Below are positions 1 through 11,284 of a stretch of DNA of 64,000 nucleotides, one piece after another. Position 1 is the stretch's first letter, and the number at the start of each line of letters is the position of its first letter. The notes beneath the pieces were generated by a model that was given only the letters and a program-made list of their open reading frames with translations, had not been told where the DNA came from and searched no databases. Source of the stretch: Protea cynaroides. Taxonomy: Eukaryota > Streptophyta > Magnoliopsida > Proteales > Proteaceae. Location: the NCBI GenBank assembly GCA_028583415.1, contig CM053266.1, positions 84,264,149-84,328,148 on the forward strand, written 5' to 3'. The position numbers and the translations under genes were made by a program.

Positions 1-79
1 ATCTATGGATAGTCCGAGTGGACTAAGGTAAATATCCTAGTGGATCTATGGATAGTCCAAGTAGACTAAAAGTGTGGAT

Positions 80-400
80 AACCCTATTTGGATTAAAATA
101 TGGGGGATATCCTAGTGGATCTATGGATAGTCCAAGTGGACTAAAGTGTGGATCCGAATTTGGGTTTCTCCCAAATGGCTTATGTATCCTAGGGTTTGCC
201 CTAGGAATCAGAATCCGTGTAGTTCGGGCTGGATAACCCTATTTGGGTCAAAATATGGGTAAGTATCCTAGTAGATCTATGGATAGTCCAAGTGGACTAA
301 TGTGTGGATCCGAATTTTGGTTTCTCCCAAATGGCCTACGTATCCTAGGGTTTGACCTAGGAATCAGAATCCGCGTAGTTCGAACTGGATAACCCTATTC
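80..400. repeat. 155-bp tandem repeat inside the minus-strand LTR
   Basis: The start 'aaccctat' recurs at 80, 235 and 391, a period of 155-156 bp. Each unit carries 'ggatagtccaagtggacta' and the module 'tacgtatcctagggttt'. A short ORF at 48-236 is only a product of the array. Confidence 0.7.
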
Positions 401-865
401 TAGGTTAATGATTGAGAACCTATTCTAGGTTTGGGATTGAGAACCTATTCTAGGTTTAGGGCTTGCCAATGGGCAAAATCGTCCTAAATTACCCTTCTTA
501 TTCTGAATTCTAATTTTGGAAGGTTTGGCAAAGAATTATCTTTCTTTATTAAGGTTTTATTATTCCCATTATGCCCTTCCCAAGAATGTGGGTGCCTAAA
601 TGCACGTCCCCATGCCTAGATTGTCTTCTAGAAGTGTGCAGATATGGCAGTTTGCCTAGGGTGTTGCATAAAATAAGTTATTGCCAAAAAGTAGAATATT
701 CTATCTAAATATGGCACATAAAACATTTATGGCAAGAAATTCACATACAGTAAGATTGTTTAAAAATCTTTCAAATATGGCATGTATTGTAAATAAGGCA
801 AGAGCCTATATGACATGATCTAGTAGGCTATCTTCTAAGCATGGCAAGACCCTAATTGCTATTTT

Positions 866-1185
866 CTTTCCATATTTAGGGTTTCCTACCGTAATTATTA
901 TTTTATTTTCATTTTTAGGGTTTTCTACCCTAATGTTACATTCTTTCCATTTTAGGGTTTTCTACCTTAATTATTATTTTATTTCCATTTTTTAGGGTTT
1001 TCTACCTTAATTATTATTTTATTTCCATCTTTTAGGGTTTTCTACCCTAAATGTTACTTTCTTTCCATTTTAGGGTTTTCTACCCTAATTATTATTTTCT
1101 TTCAATCTTAGGGTTTTTCACCTTAAATGTTACTTTCTTTTCATTTTTAGGGTTTTTTACCCTAATTGTTATTTTTCAATTTATC
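866..1185. repeat. About 40-bp tandem array of the 'tagggttttctaccctaa' motif
   Basis: Roughly seven or eight units of 'tagggttttctaccctaa' are separated by T-rich spacers such as 'ttattattttatttcca'. The reverse complement occurs at 9850-9960 in the plus-strand LTR, which links the two LTRs. Confidence 0.75.
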
Positions 1186-1539
1186 TCTTTTCAAGATGAA
1201 TATAATGAATGAAAACATTCCAACTATAGCAGTGGTAGTAATCCAAACATAGCAGTAAGCATCCAAAAATGGCAGTAATCATCTAAATATGACAGTAAGC
1301 ATGTGGCAGACAAATATGACAATAAGCATGTGTAGCATTCCAAAACAGCAAGAATCATGCAAGCATCAAGATGGTGGACATATCAACATGGAATCCAATG
1401 GTTCAGATTTAATGTCATCACATAATCAGAAATCAATTGATCATCCAGTGGATCGGATTTATCAATCAATGGTTCAAGATCAAAGACCATAATTAAATCA
1501 TGTGAAAATAACTTAACATCAAATGGCCATATATAAATT

Positions 1540-2545
1540 TGCATTAAAAAATTTCAAATCAATGGTCACAATTAATCACATCAAACTCCCAAGATCAAAT
1601 CCAGATAAGATGGCCATAATTTAATCATCCAAAATCCATATCAATGATCCATATTTAATCACCTTAAATTTCTAACCAATGGGATCAATTTCGTAAAATT
1701 TTAAGCATTTCAGATCAATTTTGATCACATGAAATTCCTACATGTAATTGATCCAATTAATCTCAAATTCTCAAGATCAGATCCAGATCAGATGACCATA
1801 ATTTAATCATCCAAAATCAATATCAATGGTCCATATTCAATCACCTTAAATTTCAAACCAAATGTAAATTTCAAACCAAATGGATCAATTTCATAAAATT
1901 CTAAGCATTTTCAGATCAATTTTGATCACATGAAATTCCTACATGCAATTGATCTAATTAATCACATCAAATTCTCAAGATCAGATCCAGATTAGATGGC
2001 CATAATTTAATCATTCAAAATCCATATCAATGGTCCATATTTAATCACCTTAAATTTCAAACCAATGGGACCAATTTCATAAAATTCTAAGCATTTTTAG
2101 ATCAATTTTGATCAAATGAAATTCCTACATGTAATTGGTCCAATTAATCACATCAAATTCCCAAGATTAGATCTAGATAAGATGACCATAATTTTAATCA
2201 TCCAACATTAATATCAATGATCCATATTTAGTCACCTTAAATTTCAAACCAATAAGACCAATTTCATAAATTCTAAGTATTTTCAGATCAATTTTGATCA
2301 TATGAAATTCCTACATGTAATTGATCCAATTAATCACATCAAATTCTCAAGATCAGATCCAGATTAGATGACCATAATTTAATCATCCAAAATCCATATC
2401 AATGGTCCATATTCAATCACCTTAAATTTCAAACCAAATGGATCAATTTCATAAAATTTTAAGCATTTTCAGATCAATTTTTTATTACATGAAATTCCTA
2501 CATGTTTGGATCAATTTTATCCACATGAAATTTCAACACATTTGA
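1540..2545. repeat. About 180-200 bp tandem array in the minus-strand LTR
   Basis: The block 'ccataatttaatcatcc' recurs near 1613, 1796, 1999, 2185 and 2372. Each unit also has 'gatcaattttgatcacatg' and 'aaattcctacatgtaattg'. The array is AT-rich and shows no convincing reading frame. It has no close counterpart in the plus-strand LTR at 6606. Confidence 0.75.
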
Positions 2546-2629
2546 GTCAATTTTAGCACATGAAATTTCAAATAAAGAACAAAGAAAACGATAAAGCAGA
2601 GTTTACCTATTTTTTCTGATTTCTCCTTC

Positions 2630-3330
2630 TCTTGATCTTCTTCTTCTTCTTCTTCTTCTTTTCCTTCCTCTTCTGTTCTTTTTTTTTTTTCTGGTTTCAG
2701 CTCTCCTCTCCTCTTGTGCTCTCTCTCCCTCCTTTTATTCTAGGATTAGCACCTCTTAGTTCACAATCCAAATATTTTTCTTAGAGAAATCGACTCCCTT
2801 CCTTGTTGGGCCTCTTGACACTTAGTCATACCTTTGTTTTCCTCTTTAGATTTTTCTTAATTCTCTTTCTTTATTTGAAACCATGACAACCAACTAAACT
2901 CTTTTTTTTTCTTTATTCTCTTTTTCTTTCTTTTTTTAACTCCCTTCTTCTTTTGTTATTTCCCTTTTTTTTATTTTATTTCTTTTTCTATCCAAAACCG
3001 ATATTGGATTAGATGATTTCCTCCCCCTAATTTGATTCTAGGATCTGCATCTCCTAATTCACAATCCAAATCTTTTCCTTAGAGAAATCGACTCATTTCC
3101 TTGTTGGGCCTCTTGATACTTAGTCATACCTTAGTTTCCCTCTTTAGATTTTTCTCAATTTTCTTTCTTGATTTAAAACCATGACAATCAACTAAACTTT
3201 TTTTTTTTTTTGGTTAAATCAACGTACCACCTCTTGCTTCTCTATTATCTTTTCTTTACAAAAAAAAACGACACCTAGCTCATCTCTCCATTTTTTGCTT
3301 TTTCTTTCTTTCTTTCTTCTTTTACTCTCT
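2630..3330. other. Pyrimidine-rich tract of the minus-strand LTR
   Basis: Long CTT/TTC and poly-T runs, with one internal duplication of 'gagaaatcgactc..ttccttgttgggcctcttga' (around 2783 and 3082). It corresponds to the purine-rich block 7920-8720 of the plus-strand LTR. It is non-coding. Confidence 0.6.
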
Positions 3331-3676
3331 TGGAGATACCTAGTGCCCATGCAATCGTTCCTTAATTCATTCTCACCTCATGCTTTCCCTTACTATCTCA
3401 TTGTTCCATGGTTAGCACTACGATCTTCCAAATCAAACCGTGGCTAGCATGATATGTTATTTGCTTCTTCGTTTAACACCTCCAACCTATCCAATACATT
3501 AGGTAAATGTGACACCACCTACTTGCCAAAACAACCACATGCAAATTTTTCTCTTTTCTTAATATCTCATGTTGACACCTAGCCTCTCAAAGATCCCTTC
3601 ATGCTTAATGCATTCCCTTGGCCAGCATTAACATGTCTTTTGTTAAATTCCACCAACCGTAAAAATGGGGTGCTTA

Positions 3677-4243
3677 CAATCTGATAGATCATCTATGTTT
3701 GGGCTCGAGTCCGATGTGTCTATAAACGGTCCAGTCCAAAATGCTCTGAAAAAAAAATAATAATTATCTCATTTGAGACATCAGCAACAGTGCTTTACTA
3801 CTTCCAATCCATTCCTTCCTAGTTTGATATTTCTTCCTCTTCCATGTCCATTGCTAATTCTGACTCTGATGACGATTGAGATGATGGGTCACAACCCAAA
3901 CTCCTACTCCACCGACCTTTAGAGAAATGAAAGTTCAACACACATGTGAAAGTTACAAATGATTAAGTTAAAGTCATGGAAGCATTCTCAAAGATATATG
4001 TTGGAACATCAAAATGCCATCCCATTTGGTCAATTTATAGAAAGAATTTTTTTTGAGATATTCCTTGAAAGTAGAAAACATTTACAGAGTCATACAAGTG
4101 GTTCATTTAGTTTTACAAGAATGGGTCTACACACAAGGCATTATCAAGTTTACATCAATCCAAGTGATCAAGTCTTCTACAAGTGCATGAAGTCTATAGA
4201 CATAAAACATGCAACAGATTAACCTCAAAATCAAAGATGAGCT

Positions 4244-4301
<58 letters not shown>

Positions 4302-4925
4302 AAAAAAAAGAAGAAAAAGAAAGAAAGAGCTATACAAAATAATGAGGTTGGTTAGCATACTACATTGGAACAATGATGGTGGACAAGTTCAACTATGGTA
4401 TATAGACATGAAGCAACTACTTTGAAACACTAATGATGAGTGAGTTCGATTACAAGGCATGTACATGGGGCAACTCCTTTGGAGCCCTGCTGATGGACAA
4501 GTTCAGTTATAGAGCAATAAGACAATTGGTTCTCGTACAATGACATATAGACATCATTTCTTAGAACCTGATTGGAGACCTGATCGTTTGTTGTGATTCA
4601 TGTTGTGTGTTGAGCTAGATTTTTGATATTGGTCACTACATCCCACCCGTACAGGGGGTGGTCTCATTACTTTGTAGTTATCGGAGGATTTTTCTTTTCG
4701 GCTAAAGTCTCTCTCTCCCGTCCATTAATCTGACGGTCTTCCACAAAGTCTACGTTACATGCCCTTACTTTAAATATCACAACATTTTATGGTATCGTTT
4801 CTTGTGAACATGTCGTCTTGTTATGCATAAATATTGTTCAATAAATCTGACTGAAATATCTATCTGTCATTCATCATTTCGACGGCGTCCAAGAATTCCG
4901 TAGTCTTTTGTTGCTAGCCAATAAA
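3677..4925. other. Unassigned interval with a 55-base poly-A and three 57-bp repeats
   Basis: Positions 4245-4299 are an uninterrupted run of 55 A. Three imperfect 57-bp units begin at 4359, 4416 and 4473, with cores like 'tttggaacactgatgatgg'. An open frame across the A-run is simply poly-lysine from the homopolymer. Such repeats could be the worn 3' end of a Tat/Ogre interior, because a polypurine tract and LTR start follow downstream at 6593-6606. I see no recognisable protein. Confidence 0.45.
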
Positions 4926-5344
4926 ATGGCATCGCCTAGTGGAGATCAAGCCATTCTACATAAACAACCAAACACTCTCCCAATGGCAGACCCATTGGAC
5001 AGTTTCTTATCTGTCCATTTGGACCTTCGTCGTCATACTTGTATACAGACTTAAAGGATTTGGGCCCAGACGTGGTTATAACCGATTTAGCATCTGAGCA
5101 TAGCTTGTTGAAACTTGTTTTCTATCTGAGTGATACTGAGAAGAGAAAGCATTCTTTGACATTTTTCCTAAAGATTTGTGTAGGGTTGCATCTCCTTAAG
5201 GTTATTTCTATTGATGACTCAAAAGTCACCTGCTTATCAATGTGTGCAGACTTGAACTCAGACACTGGGGCAAAATCACCCATTTATCCAAACATCATAA
5301 GTCTAATTAAGCCCCTGTTTGAAACTCTAGCTGAGTTTATTTGA
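4926..5344 (+). pseudogene. Unrecognised ORF pair, possible retroelement ORF remnant
   Basis: A 42-codon frame opens with ATG at 4926 (MASPSGDQAILHKQPN...). It ends near 5054, and a second 101-residue frame (5039-5344) overlaps it in another phase. The second frame contains 'DLKDLGPDVVITDLASEHS'. The two could be one coding region with a frameshift. I recognise no domain and the codon pattern is not decisive. The position, between a minus-strand LTR and a polypurine tract, suggests retroelement interior rather than a host gene. It may equally be chance. Confidence 0.2.
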
Positions 5345-5712
5345 ATGTAAGAGAAAGATGACTCATACAAATTTGAGTCATTGTCATCATTTGCCCCGCA
5401 TTAAAAAGACCTGATTTCCCTTTGATCAAAGTGAAACCCATATAAATTTGGTAGGAATGAAGAACATATCAATATTGTCTTTTAAAGAAAAGAAACATGT
5501 TTCTCTCAGTCTAGATTAAGTCAAGTCAAGGAAAGTTGATCAAATCATGATCTCTAGTTCCTCTTGGATTTCGAGCAATGTTAGTGGATAAAGTGCAGAT
5601 GCTAAGCCCCATTATGGCTACCTCAATATTTATGGAAAGTTCAATCCATTTTGGGAATGAAGAAAGATAAAGAAAGGAATTGAAAAGAACAAGAAAAAGA
5701 AAAAGACAAATG

Positions 5713-5755
5713 AAAAAAAAAAAAAAACACACACACACACAGACACACACACACA
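5713..5755. repeat. Poly-A and (CA)n microsatellite
   Basis: A run of A (about 5713-5727) passes directly into CA dinucleotides, interrupted once by 'ag', ending at 5755. Confidence 0.9.
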
Positions 5756-5841
5756 ACAATCGGCCCGAACTACACGGAACCTGATTCTGGAGGGACGGAA
5801 ATCCCAAAGGATACGTAGGCAATTTGGGACACCCCAAATTC

Positions 5842-5992
5842 GGTCCAGAGGCTATTCATCCAGAGGCTATTCATCCAAAGGATACACATCCAAAGGCTAT
5901 TCATCCAAAGGCTATTCATCCAAAAGATACACACCCAAAGGATACACATCCAAAGGATACACATCCAGAGGTTACAAATCCAGAGCATAAAA
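5842..5992. repeat. 15-bp minisatellite, about 10 units
   Basis: Units of the form 'ccaaaggatacacat' or 'ccaaaggctattcat'. Because 15 is a multiple of three, all frames stay open, giving a repetitive HPKDT/HPKAI peptide on the plus strand. This is an array effect, not a gene. It follows the 'tacgtaggcaatttggga' module (5810-5830), which recurs at 10398 inside the plus-strand LTR. Confidence 0.8.
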
Positions 5993-5995
5993 CAC

Positions 5996-6440
5996 AGTTA
6001 CAATTACGTCATGAGCGGTCTTGAGCTAAAGCCACAGACCTGATGAGGTCACTACTCAAGAAGCTTGACAGTTACAATTACATCATGAGCGGTCTTGAGC
6101 TAAAGCCACAGACCTGATGAGGTCGCTACTCAAGAAGCTTGACAGTTACAGTTACATCATGAGCGGTCTTGAGCCAAAGTCACAGACTTGATGAGGTCGC
6201 TACTCAAGAAGCTTGACAGTTACAATTACATCATGAGCGGTCTTGAGCCAAAGTCACAGACCCGATGAGGTCGCTACTCAAGAAGCTTGACAGTTACAAT
6301 TACATCATGAGCGGTCTTGAGCCAAAGTCACAGACCCGATGAGGTCGCTACTCAAGAAGCTTGACAGTTACAATTACATCATGAGCGGTCTTGAGCCAAA
6401 GTCACAGACCCGATGAGGTCGCTACTCAAGGAGCTTGACA
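5996..6440. repeat. 74-bp minisatellite, six units
   Basis: The unit start 'agttacaattacatcatgag' occurs at 5996, 6070, 6144, 6218, 6292 and 6366, an exact 74-bp period. Each unit carries 'cggtcttgagc' and 'gatgaggtcgctactcaag'. Units differ by only a few bases. There are no unique spacers, so it is not a CRISPR array. It lies just before a polypurine tract, the place where Tat/Ogre elements are known to carry hypervariable tandem repeats. Confidence 0.85.
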
Positions 6441-6592
6441 TCTACATTTTTTTGTTGTATTATGTCGAAAAAAAAAAAAATTTTTTTTACAGCATCAATT
6501 CAAGGGAGCAATGTTAGAATTCAGATCAAGTGCAGAATAATGTAAAAATGGGCCACTTTTGTCTTCGGCCTCAATTGCCCACAATCTCGGCC

Positions 6593-6605
6593 GAAGAGGG
6601 GCATC
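6593..6605 (+). other. Polypurine tract before the plus-strand LTR
   Basis: GAAGAGGGGCATC sits immediately before TGTAAGCACCCC. A purine-rich tract of this kind primes plus-strand DNA synthesis in LTR retrotransposons, and it marks the next base as the start of a 3' LTR. A small inverted repeat, cttcggcc/ggccgaag, lies just upstream (6562-6596). Confidence 0.65.
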
Positions 6606-6975
6606 TGTAAGCACCCCATTTTTGCCATCCCAGCTAAACAAAGTCCTGCTGGTGTGTGGACAACAAAAGGAGAAAGATGATCGAAAGTTTAGATTTTGAC
6701 TGTAAATTTGAGAAAATTTTCAATGGGTCTCTATGAATTCAAAGAAGTTTTCAATGGGTCCACAACAAGGTCATGGGTTATAATTCTGCATGGATGCATA
6801 GGTCATAGAATTATCTTCGAAATGAGACCAGAATTGCTCAATTCTGATATCAAATGAAGAAGATATGACCATTTTAGTCAGATGATACATATAAGGGAGG
6901 TTTATGAAATTATTATAAATAATCCCAGGGGCCTTCATGCAAATTATCCTAAGTTAGATTGTTTGAATTTCAAAT

Positions 6976-7605
6976 CATCATATCTTGATTATCTGACATC
7001 GGATTCAGATGATTCCAAGACCATTATTCTTCATTCATGATGTTCTACAAAGTGGACGTAAAAAATCCCGGGTAGAAGTCACCAGTGGGTCCCATGCAAG
7101 CTTGCATGCAAAATTATCGCTAGAACTTCAAAGCTTCATATCTTTTCCATTCTACATCGGATTCAGATGATTCCAAGACCATTGTTCTTCATTTGTGATG
7201 TCCTACAAAGTGGACGTGGAAAATTTCGGGTAAAAGTCTCCGGAGAGTCCCATGCAAAATTACATATGGAAATGGTCATTGAATATTCAAAAATTCATAT
7301 TTTGATCATTCCATATCCGAATCAGGTGATTCCAGTCTCATTATGTTCCATTTTTAGTGCTCTACAAAGTAAACGTAAAATATTTTCGATAGAAGCCTCC
7401 GAAGGATCTCATCCAGAATGGTCAATCAAATTATCGATAATTGATCCGCTTAAACTTCAAAAATTCATAAGTTGACCATTTTACTTCCAAATGAGGTGAT
7501 TTAAGTTCCTATATTTCTCATTTTTAATGTTCTACAAAATGAATGCAAAAAATTTGGAATAGAGGCCATCGAAAAATTTTATGCGAGATAACAGCGGAAA
7601 TGACC
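6976..7605. repeat. About 155-165 bp tandem repeat, four units, in LTR A
   Basis: Units begin near 6976, 7134, 7293 and 7466 with 'ttcatatctt' variants. They share 'cggattcagatgattccaag' and 'ctacaaagtggacgt'. Divergence between units is high, so the array is old. Confidence 0.7.
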
Positions 7606-7766
7606 CGTGAAATGACAAGGGGAGAAAACTCAATTAATTCCAATCAGTCGAGTCAACTCAGTTCAAACCAATTTTGGTCCAACCTAGCTCAACCCATATC
7701 AGTTGTCAACCTAAGTCAGTCTCAACCCATTTCGAATCAGTTCATCTATGTGCACAATATTTATAT

Positions 7767-7771
<5 letters not shown>

Positions 7772-7854
<83 letters not shown>
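7772..7854. repeat. (TA)n microsatellite
   Basis: About 40 TA dinucleotides in a row. Confidence 0.95.
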
Positions 7855-7860
<6 letters not shown>

Positions 7861-7919
7861 GTATGTATGTTAGTAAATATATGTGTATATATTTATATAA
7901 TATATATTATTATATGTAA

Positions 7920-8664
7920 ATGATAAACCAAAAGATTTTGAGAAGAAAAAGGAAAGAGGGGAGAGAAAAAACGTGGAAGAGAATGGGGATTTCGATTTTT
8001 GGAGATAACCCAAAAGATTTTGAGAAAAAAAAGGAAAGAGGGAGAGGAAAAACGTGACTTTTTCTAAGAGAATCCAAAGGATTTTGTTGGAGAAAAAAAA
8101 GGGAAGAGGGGAGAGAAAAAACGTGGAAGAGAATGGGGATTTCGGTTTTTGGAGATAATCCAAAAGATTTTGAGAAAAAAAAGGAAAGAGGGAGAGAGGA
8201 AAAACGTGACTTTTTTCTAAGAGAATCCAAAGGATTTTGTTGGAGAAAAAAAAGGAAAGAAGAAAGAGAAAACGTAGGGGTTTTTAGGAGTCACGGTTTT
8301 AGGGAAGAAAAAAAAAAGGAAAAAAAAAGGGGAGAGAGAGGACGTGAAAAGGGAAAGGATTTAGGGTTTCTAGATTTTTTTTTAAAAGGAAAAGAAGGGG
8401 AAGATAAAAGGGATGTGAGAGAGAGAAGAAGGGAGGAGTTTTCCAAAAAAAAAAAAAAAAAGGGAAAAGAAAGAGAAAAACATGGCTTTTTCTAAGGGGC
8501 TAGGTTTTGGGAGAAAAAGGGGGGAATAAGAGAAAAAAAAAGGAGGAAAAACGTGGTTTTTCTAAGGGGGCTAGGTTTTGGGAGAAAAAAAAAGGGGAGA
8601 GACGTCCAAGAGGGGAGAAAAAAGAAAAAAATCGAAAGAAAAGAGAAGAAGAAGAAAATAGAGA

Positions 8665-8720
<56 letters not shown>
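7920..8720. repeat. Purine-rich tandem block ending in a (GA)n microsatellite
   Basis: A purine-rich strand with the recurring phrase 'ggagagaaaaaacgtgg'. A 152-bp unit is repeated at 7983 and 8135 ('ggggatttcg.ttttggagat'). The last part, about 8667-8717, is (GA)n. Long open frames on both strands (for example 8133-8495 and 8500-8823) follow from the biased composition and are not genes. Confidence 0.75.
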
Positions 8721-8722
<2 letters not shown>

Positions 8723-8904
8723 CTAGAGGAAAGAGAGAGAAGGATCAGAGAAGCAGCAAGGAGGATGATGAGAAGATGCAAAGGAGAAAAGCAGAGTGAA
8801 GAAGCCTGAGGTAGGAGATCCATCCTTTCTGTCAGTTATTTTTTCAAAGTCAAAGTATACTGCAAATGCATGTTTGAGATTGGTGTCTAGCATTAGGAAG
8901 ATGC

Positions 8905-9345
8905 CTCTGTTAGGATTAGGTTCCTTGAGACAAAATGTTGGCCTCTGAGTCCTCTTTCTGGCCATGTACTCGGATTTTATTTTCACGAGCTATATGATTT
9001 TATATTGATTTTATAGTACAACTGGCCAGAATCTGGAACAGACCTGACCAGTGTATTTGCCTGTACTTGGAGAATATTTTCGACCTGCCTATGGTTTCTT
9101 TCAGGATTAGCTTCCTTGAGATAAAATGTTGGTCTCTGAGTCCTCTTTCTGACCATGTATTCAGATTTTATTTTCATGAGCTATATGATTTTATAGTACC
9201 ACTGGCCAGAATCTGGAACAGATCTGACCAGTGTATTTGCCTGTACTTGGGGAATATTTTCGACCTGCCTATGGTCTCTTTTAGGATTAGCTTCCTTGAG
9301 ACAAAATGTTGGCCTCTGAGTCCTCTTTCCGATGATATCTTTTAA
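8905..9345. repeat. About 180-190 bp tandem repeat in LTR A
   Basis: The phrase 'ttccttgagacaaaatgttg' (or one-base variants) recurs near 8918, 9110 and 9290. Each is followed by 'gcctctgagtcctctttc'. The intervening 'ccagtgtatttgcctgtac' also repeats. Confidence 0.8.
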
Positions 9346-9529
9346 GAATTTTTTGAGTACGTACAGTGCCCTATGTGCCCATTTTGGTCCAGCCTGACAA
9401 AGCTGTCATCTTGCTGCGTGTTCCATCATGTTTTGATTGATTCTCATATGCTTTGGTTGTTTCTCACATGCCATATTTGATGCTATATTTGTTCACATGC
9501 TATGTTTGGATGCTCATATGCATACACTA

Positions 9530-9770
9530 CTATAATTGGAATGGTCACACTGCCATAATTGGAATGATCACACTGCCATAATTGGAATGATCACACTGCC
9601 ATAATTGGAATAATCACATTGCCATGATTGGAATGCTACACATGCTTATTGCCATATTTGTCTGCTACACTTGCTCACATGCTATATTGGATGATTACTG
9701 CCATGTTTGGATGCACACTGCTATATTTGGAATACTATCACTGCTATAGTTGGAATGTTTTCATTTGCTA
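9530..9770. repeat. Short repeats of 'ttggaatgatcacactgcca'
   Basis: Units of about 23-25 bp, at first nearly identical and then degenerate. Related copies in reverse complement occur at 1230-1320 in the minus-strand LTR. Confidence 0.75.
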
Positions 9771-9969
9771 TATTTGTTTTGAAAAGAAAAAAAATAGAAA
9801 AATAGCAACTAGGGCAAGATACACCCTAAAATGGAAATAATTGAACAATTAGGGTAAAAAAACCCTAAAAATAAAAAATAGCAATTAGGGTAGAAAACCC
9901 TAAAAAATGAAAATCACAATGAAAATGGATAGGAAACCCTAAAAACCTAAAAATGGAAACAATAAAAAT

Positions 9970-10345
9970 AGTAGGAATTTAGGTCTCATCCCTAGATCCT
10001 ATTCACAAAAATGGAAAGAATTTGGTACACATCCCAAATAAAAATTAGGAATTTAGGTCTCATCCCTAGATCCTATTCACAAAAATAGAAAGAATTTGGT
10101 ACACATCCCAAATAAAAATTGTAGGAATTTAGGTTTCATCCCTAGATCCTATTGACAAAAATGGAAATAATTTGGTACACATCCCAAATAAAAATGGTAG
10201 GAATTTAGGTCTCATCCCTAGATCCTATTGACAAAAATGGAAATAATTTGGTACACATCCCAAATAAAAATGGTAGGAATTTAGGTCTCATTCCTAGATC
10301 CTATTGACAAAAAATGGAAGGATTTTGGTACATATTTCAAATCTA
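9970..10345. repeat. 72-75 bp tandem repeat, five units
   Basis: Each unit contains 'aggaatttaggtctcatccc', 'tagatcctatt.acaaaaat' and 'tttggtacacatcccaaat'. Units are nearly identical. Confidence 0.85.
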
Positions 10346-11087
10346 ACTCTCACAAATTTTTAAACTACATCGTACCTGATTTCTAAGGCAAACCCTTAGA
10401 ATACGTAGGCAATTTGGGAATCCCAAATATGGTACAAAGCCACCCATCAACCATACATCCAACATAAACTGCAACTTGAACAACAAAGAATCTAATTGAA
10501 GCAAATGCATAAATCACTTCCATAATCATTAATCACACAAACCATTTCGAACTACGTTTTTAGACTTGATTTCTAGGATTAGAATACGTAGGCAGTTTGA
10601 GATGTCTTACACGTCTCAGATTCAGTCCAAGACCGAACCATCTTTGGTTCGGTTCACTGTATAATATTGTACATTACATTTGCTTGTTTATTTACTTTAA
10701 AACATGATTGGCTGAACCCTAGGTTAGAATAACTTAGCAACTTGGTTTAGGACATCCCCCATTGAACCCTAGTCATCCAGTTGACCAAGCACAATCAAAA
10801 TTAGAATTTAAGGAAAGTTTAGGAGGCCGATATTGATCGGGCGATTTGGGTGCCTAACACCTTCCCATAACCATACCCTGAATACTTACCCGATCTCTTG
10901 CAGACCAAAGAACCAATACATTGGGTCACGAGTCAATAAAAGTCTTACCTTAGGGTGAGACTACATTTTTAGAGGTCCTAGACCTTAATCTAGGTGGCGA
11001 CTCCAACAGAACAAATCGATCTTCATCGATACAGGAGACACATTTCCATCCCGAGGAGGATCACGTTGATTTTCCATTGTCCTCACA

Positions 11088-11198
11088 CCAGGACACCTTA
11101 GGGAACCCCTCTATACTGAGAAGGAGCCCCAATGTTTCACTGTGCCTCCATATTGTTTGTCCCGGATAAATCCACTCGCTCGGAATCCATCGACAACA
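11088..11198 (+). repeat. Surviving 3' 111 bp of the element B 5' LTR
   Basis: Positions 11088-11198 match 29724-29834 without gaps and with about three base differences by eye. Both end in 'ccatcgacaaca'. Upstream of 11088 the two sequences are unrelated: here it is LTR A, at the 3' end it is the rest of the B LTR. The B 5' LTR has therefore lost everything but its last 111 bp. Confidence 0.85.
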
Positions 11199-11201
11199 GT
11201 T

Positions 11202-11219
11202 TGGCACCCAGTGTGGGGC
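11202..11219 (+). other. Primer-binding site of element B
   Basis: TGGCACCCAGTGTGGGGC starts three bases after the LTR end at 11198. This 'ttggc.cccac.gtggggc' form is the usual sequence at this spot in Tat-lineage gypsy elements. TGG pairs with the CCA tail of the priming tRNA. I do not name the tRNA. Confidence 0.75.
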
Positions 11220-11284
11220 CTTGATCGTGTTTACCTGGTCTTAGTGTCAGTTACTTTATAGTTCTTTTCACTTTTAGATTTAGC

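Larger units (their letters stand above)
1..3676 (-). repeat. Tat/Ogre-type giant LTR, minus strand, left part outside the window
   Basis: On the minus strand this region starts at 3676 with TGTAAGCACCCCATTTTT, the same terminus as the plus-strand LTR at 6606. Shared modules follow in the same order: a purine-rich block (pyrimidine-rich here, about 2630-3320), 'ctgccat...tttggat' short repeats (1230-1320), repeats built on 'agggtagaaaaccct' (870-1180), and the 'tacgtaggc..atttggga' module near the left edge. The two copies are clearly diverged. No polypurine tract lies just outside 3676, so this end looks like the outer end of a 5' LTR, with the body of the element to the left of the window. 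No coding region was seen. Confidence 0.65.
6606..11087 (+). repeat. Giant Tat/Ogre-like LTR (element A), plus strand, 3' end replaced
   Basis: It starts TGTAAGCACCCC directly after a polypurine tract. It contains in order: about 160-bp repeats, a (TA)n run, a purine-rich block, about 185-bp repeats, short 'tgccataattggaatga' repeats, 'agggtagaaaaccct' repeats, 72-bp repeats, and a unique tail with 'tacgtaggcaatttggga', 'gggtgcctaacaccttccc' and 'aggtggcgactcc', a set I associate with long plant Tat/Ogre LTRs. The expected end is not seen: at 11088 the sequence passes into the LTR terminus of element B. About 4.5 kb is long but within the range of Ogre-type LTRs. No protein-coding region. Confidence 0.65.

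Noticed and set aside
4183..4425. ORF with a long poly-lysine stretch
   Set aside because: It is produced by the 55-base A run and has no other recognisable feature.
5824..6024. Repetitive HPKDT/HPKAI ORF and its reverse-strand partner
   Set aside because: A 15-bp repeat keeps all frames open; no promoter, start context or domain supports a gene.
5996..6440. Regular 74-bp repeats that might suggest a CRISPR-like array
   Set aside because: The whole unit is repeated without unique spacers, in a plant retrotransposon tail; it is a minisatellite.
7674..7919. ORF with IYIYIY repeats
   Set aside because: Translation of the (TA)n microsatellite; the same holds for 59301-59555.
8133..8823. Long ORFs on both strands (about 100-120 residues, K/E/R-rich or S/L/F-rich)
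   Set aside because: They arise from the purine-rich tandem block, where stops are rare on both strands; the encoded peptides are low-complexity.
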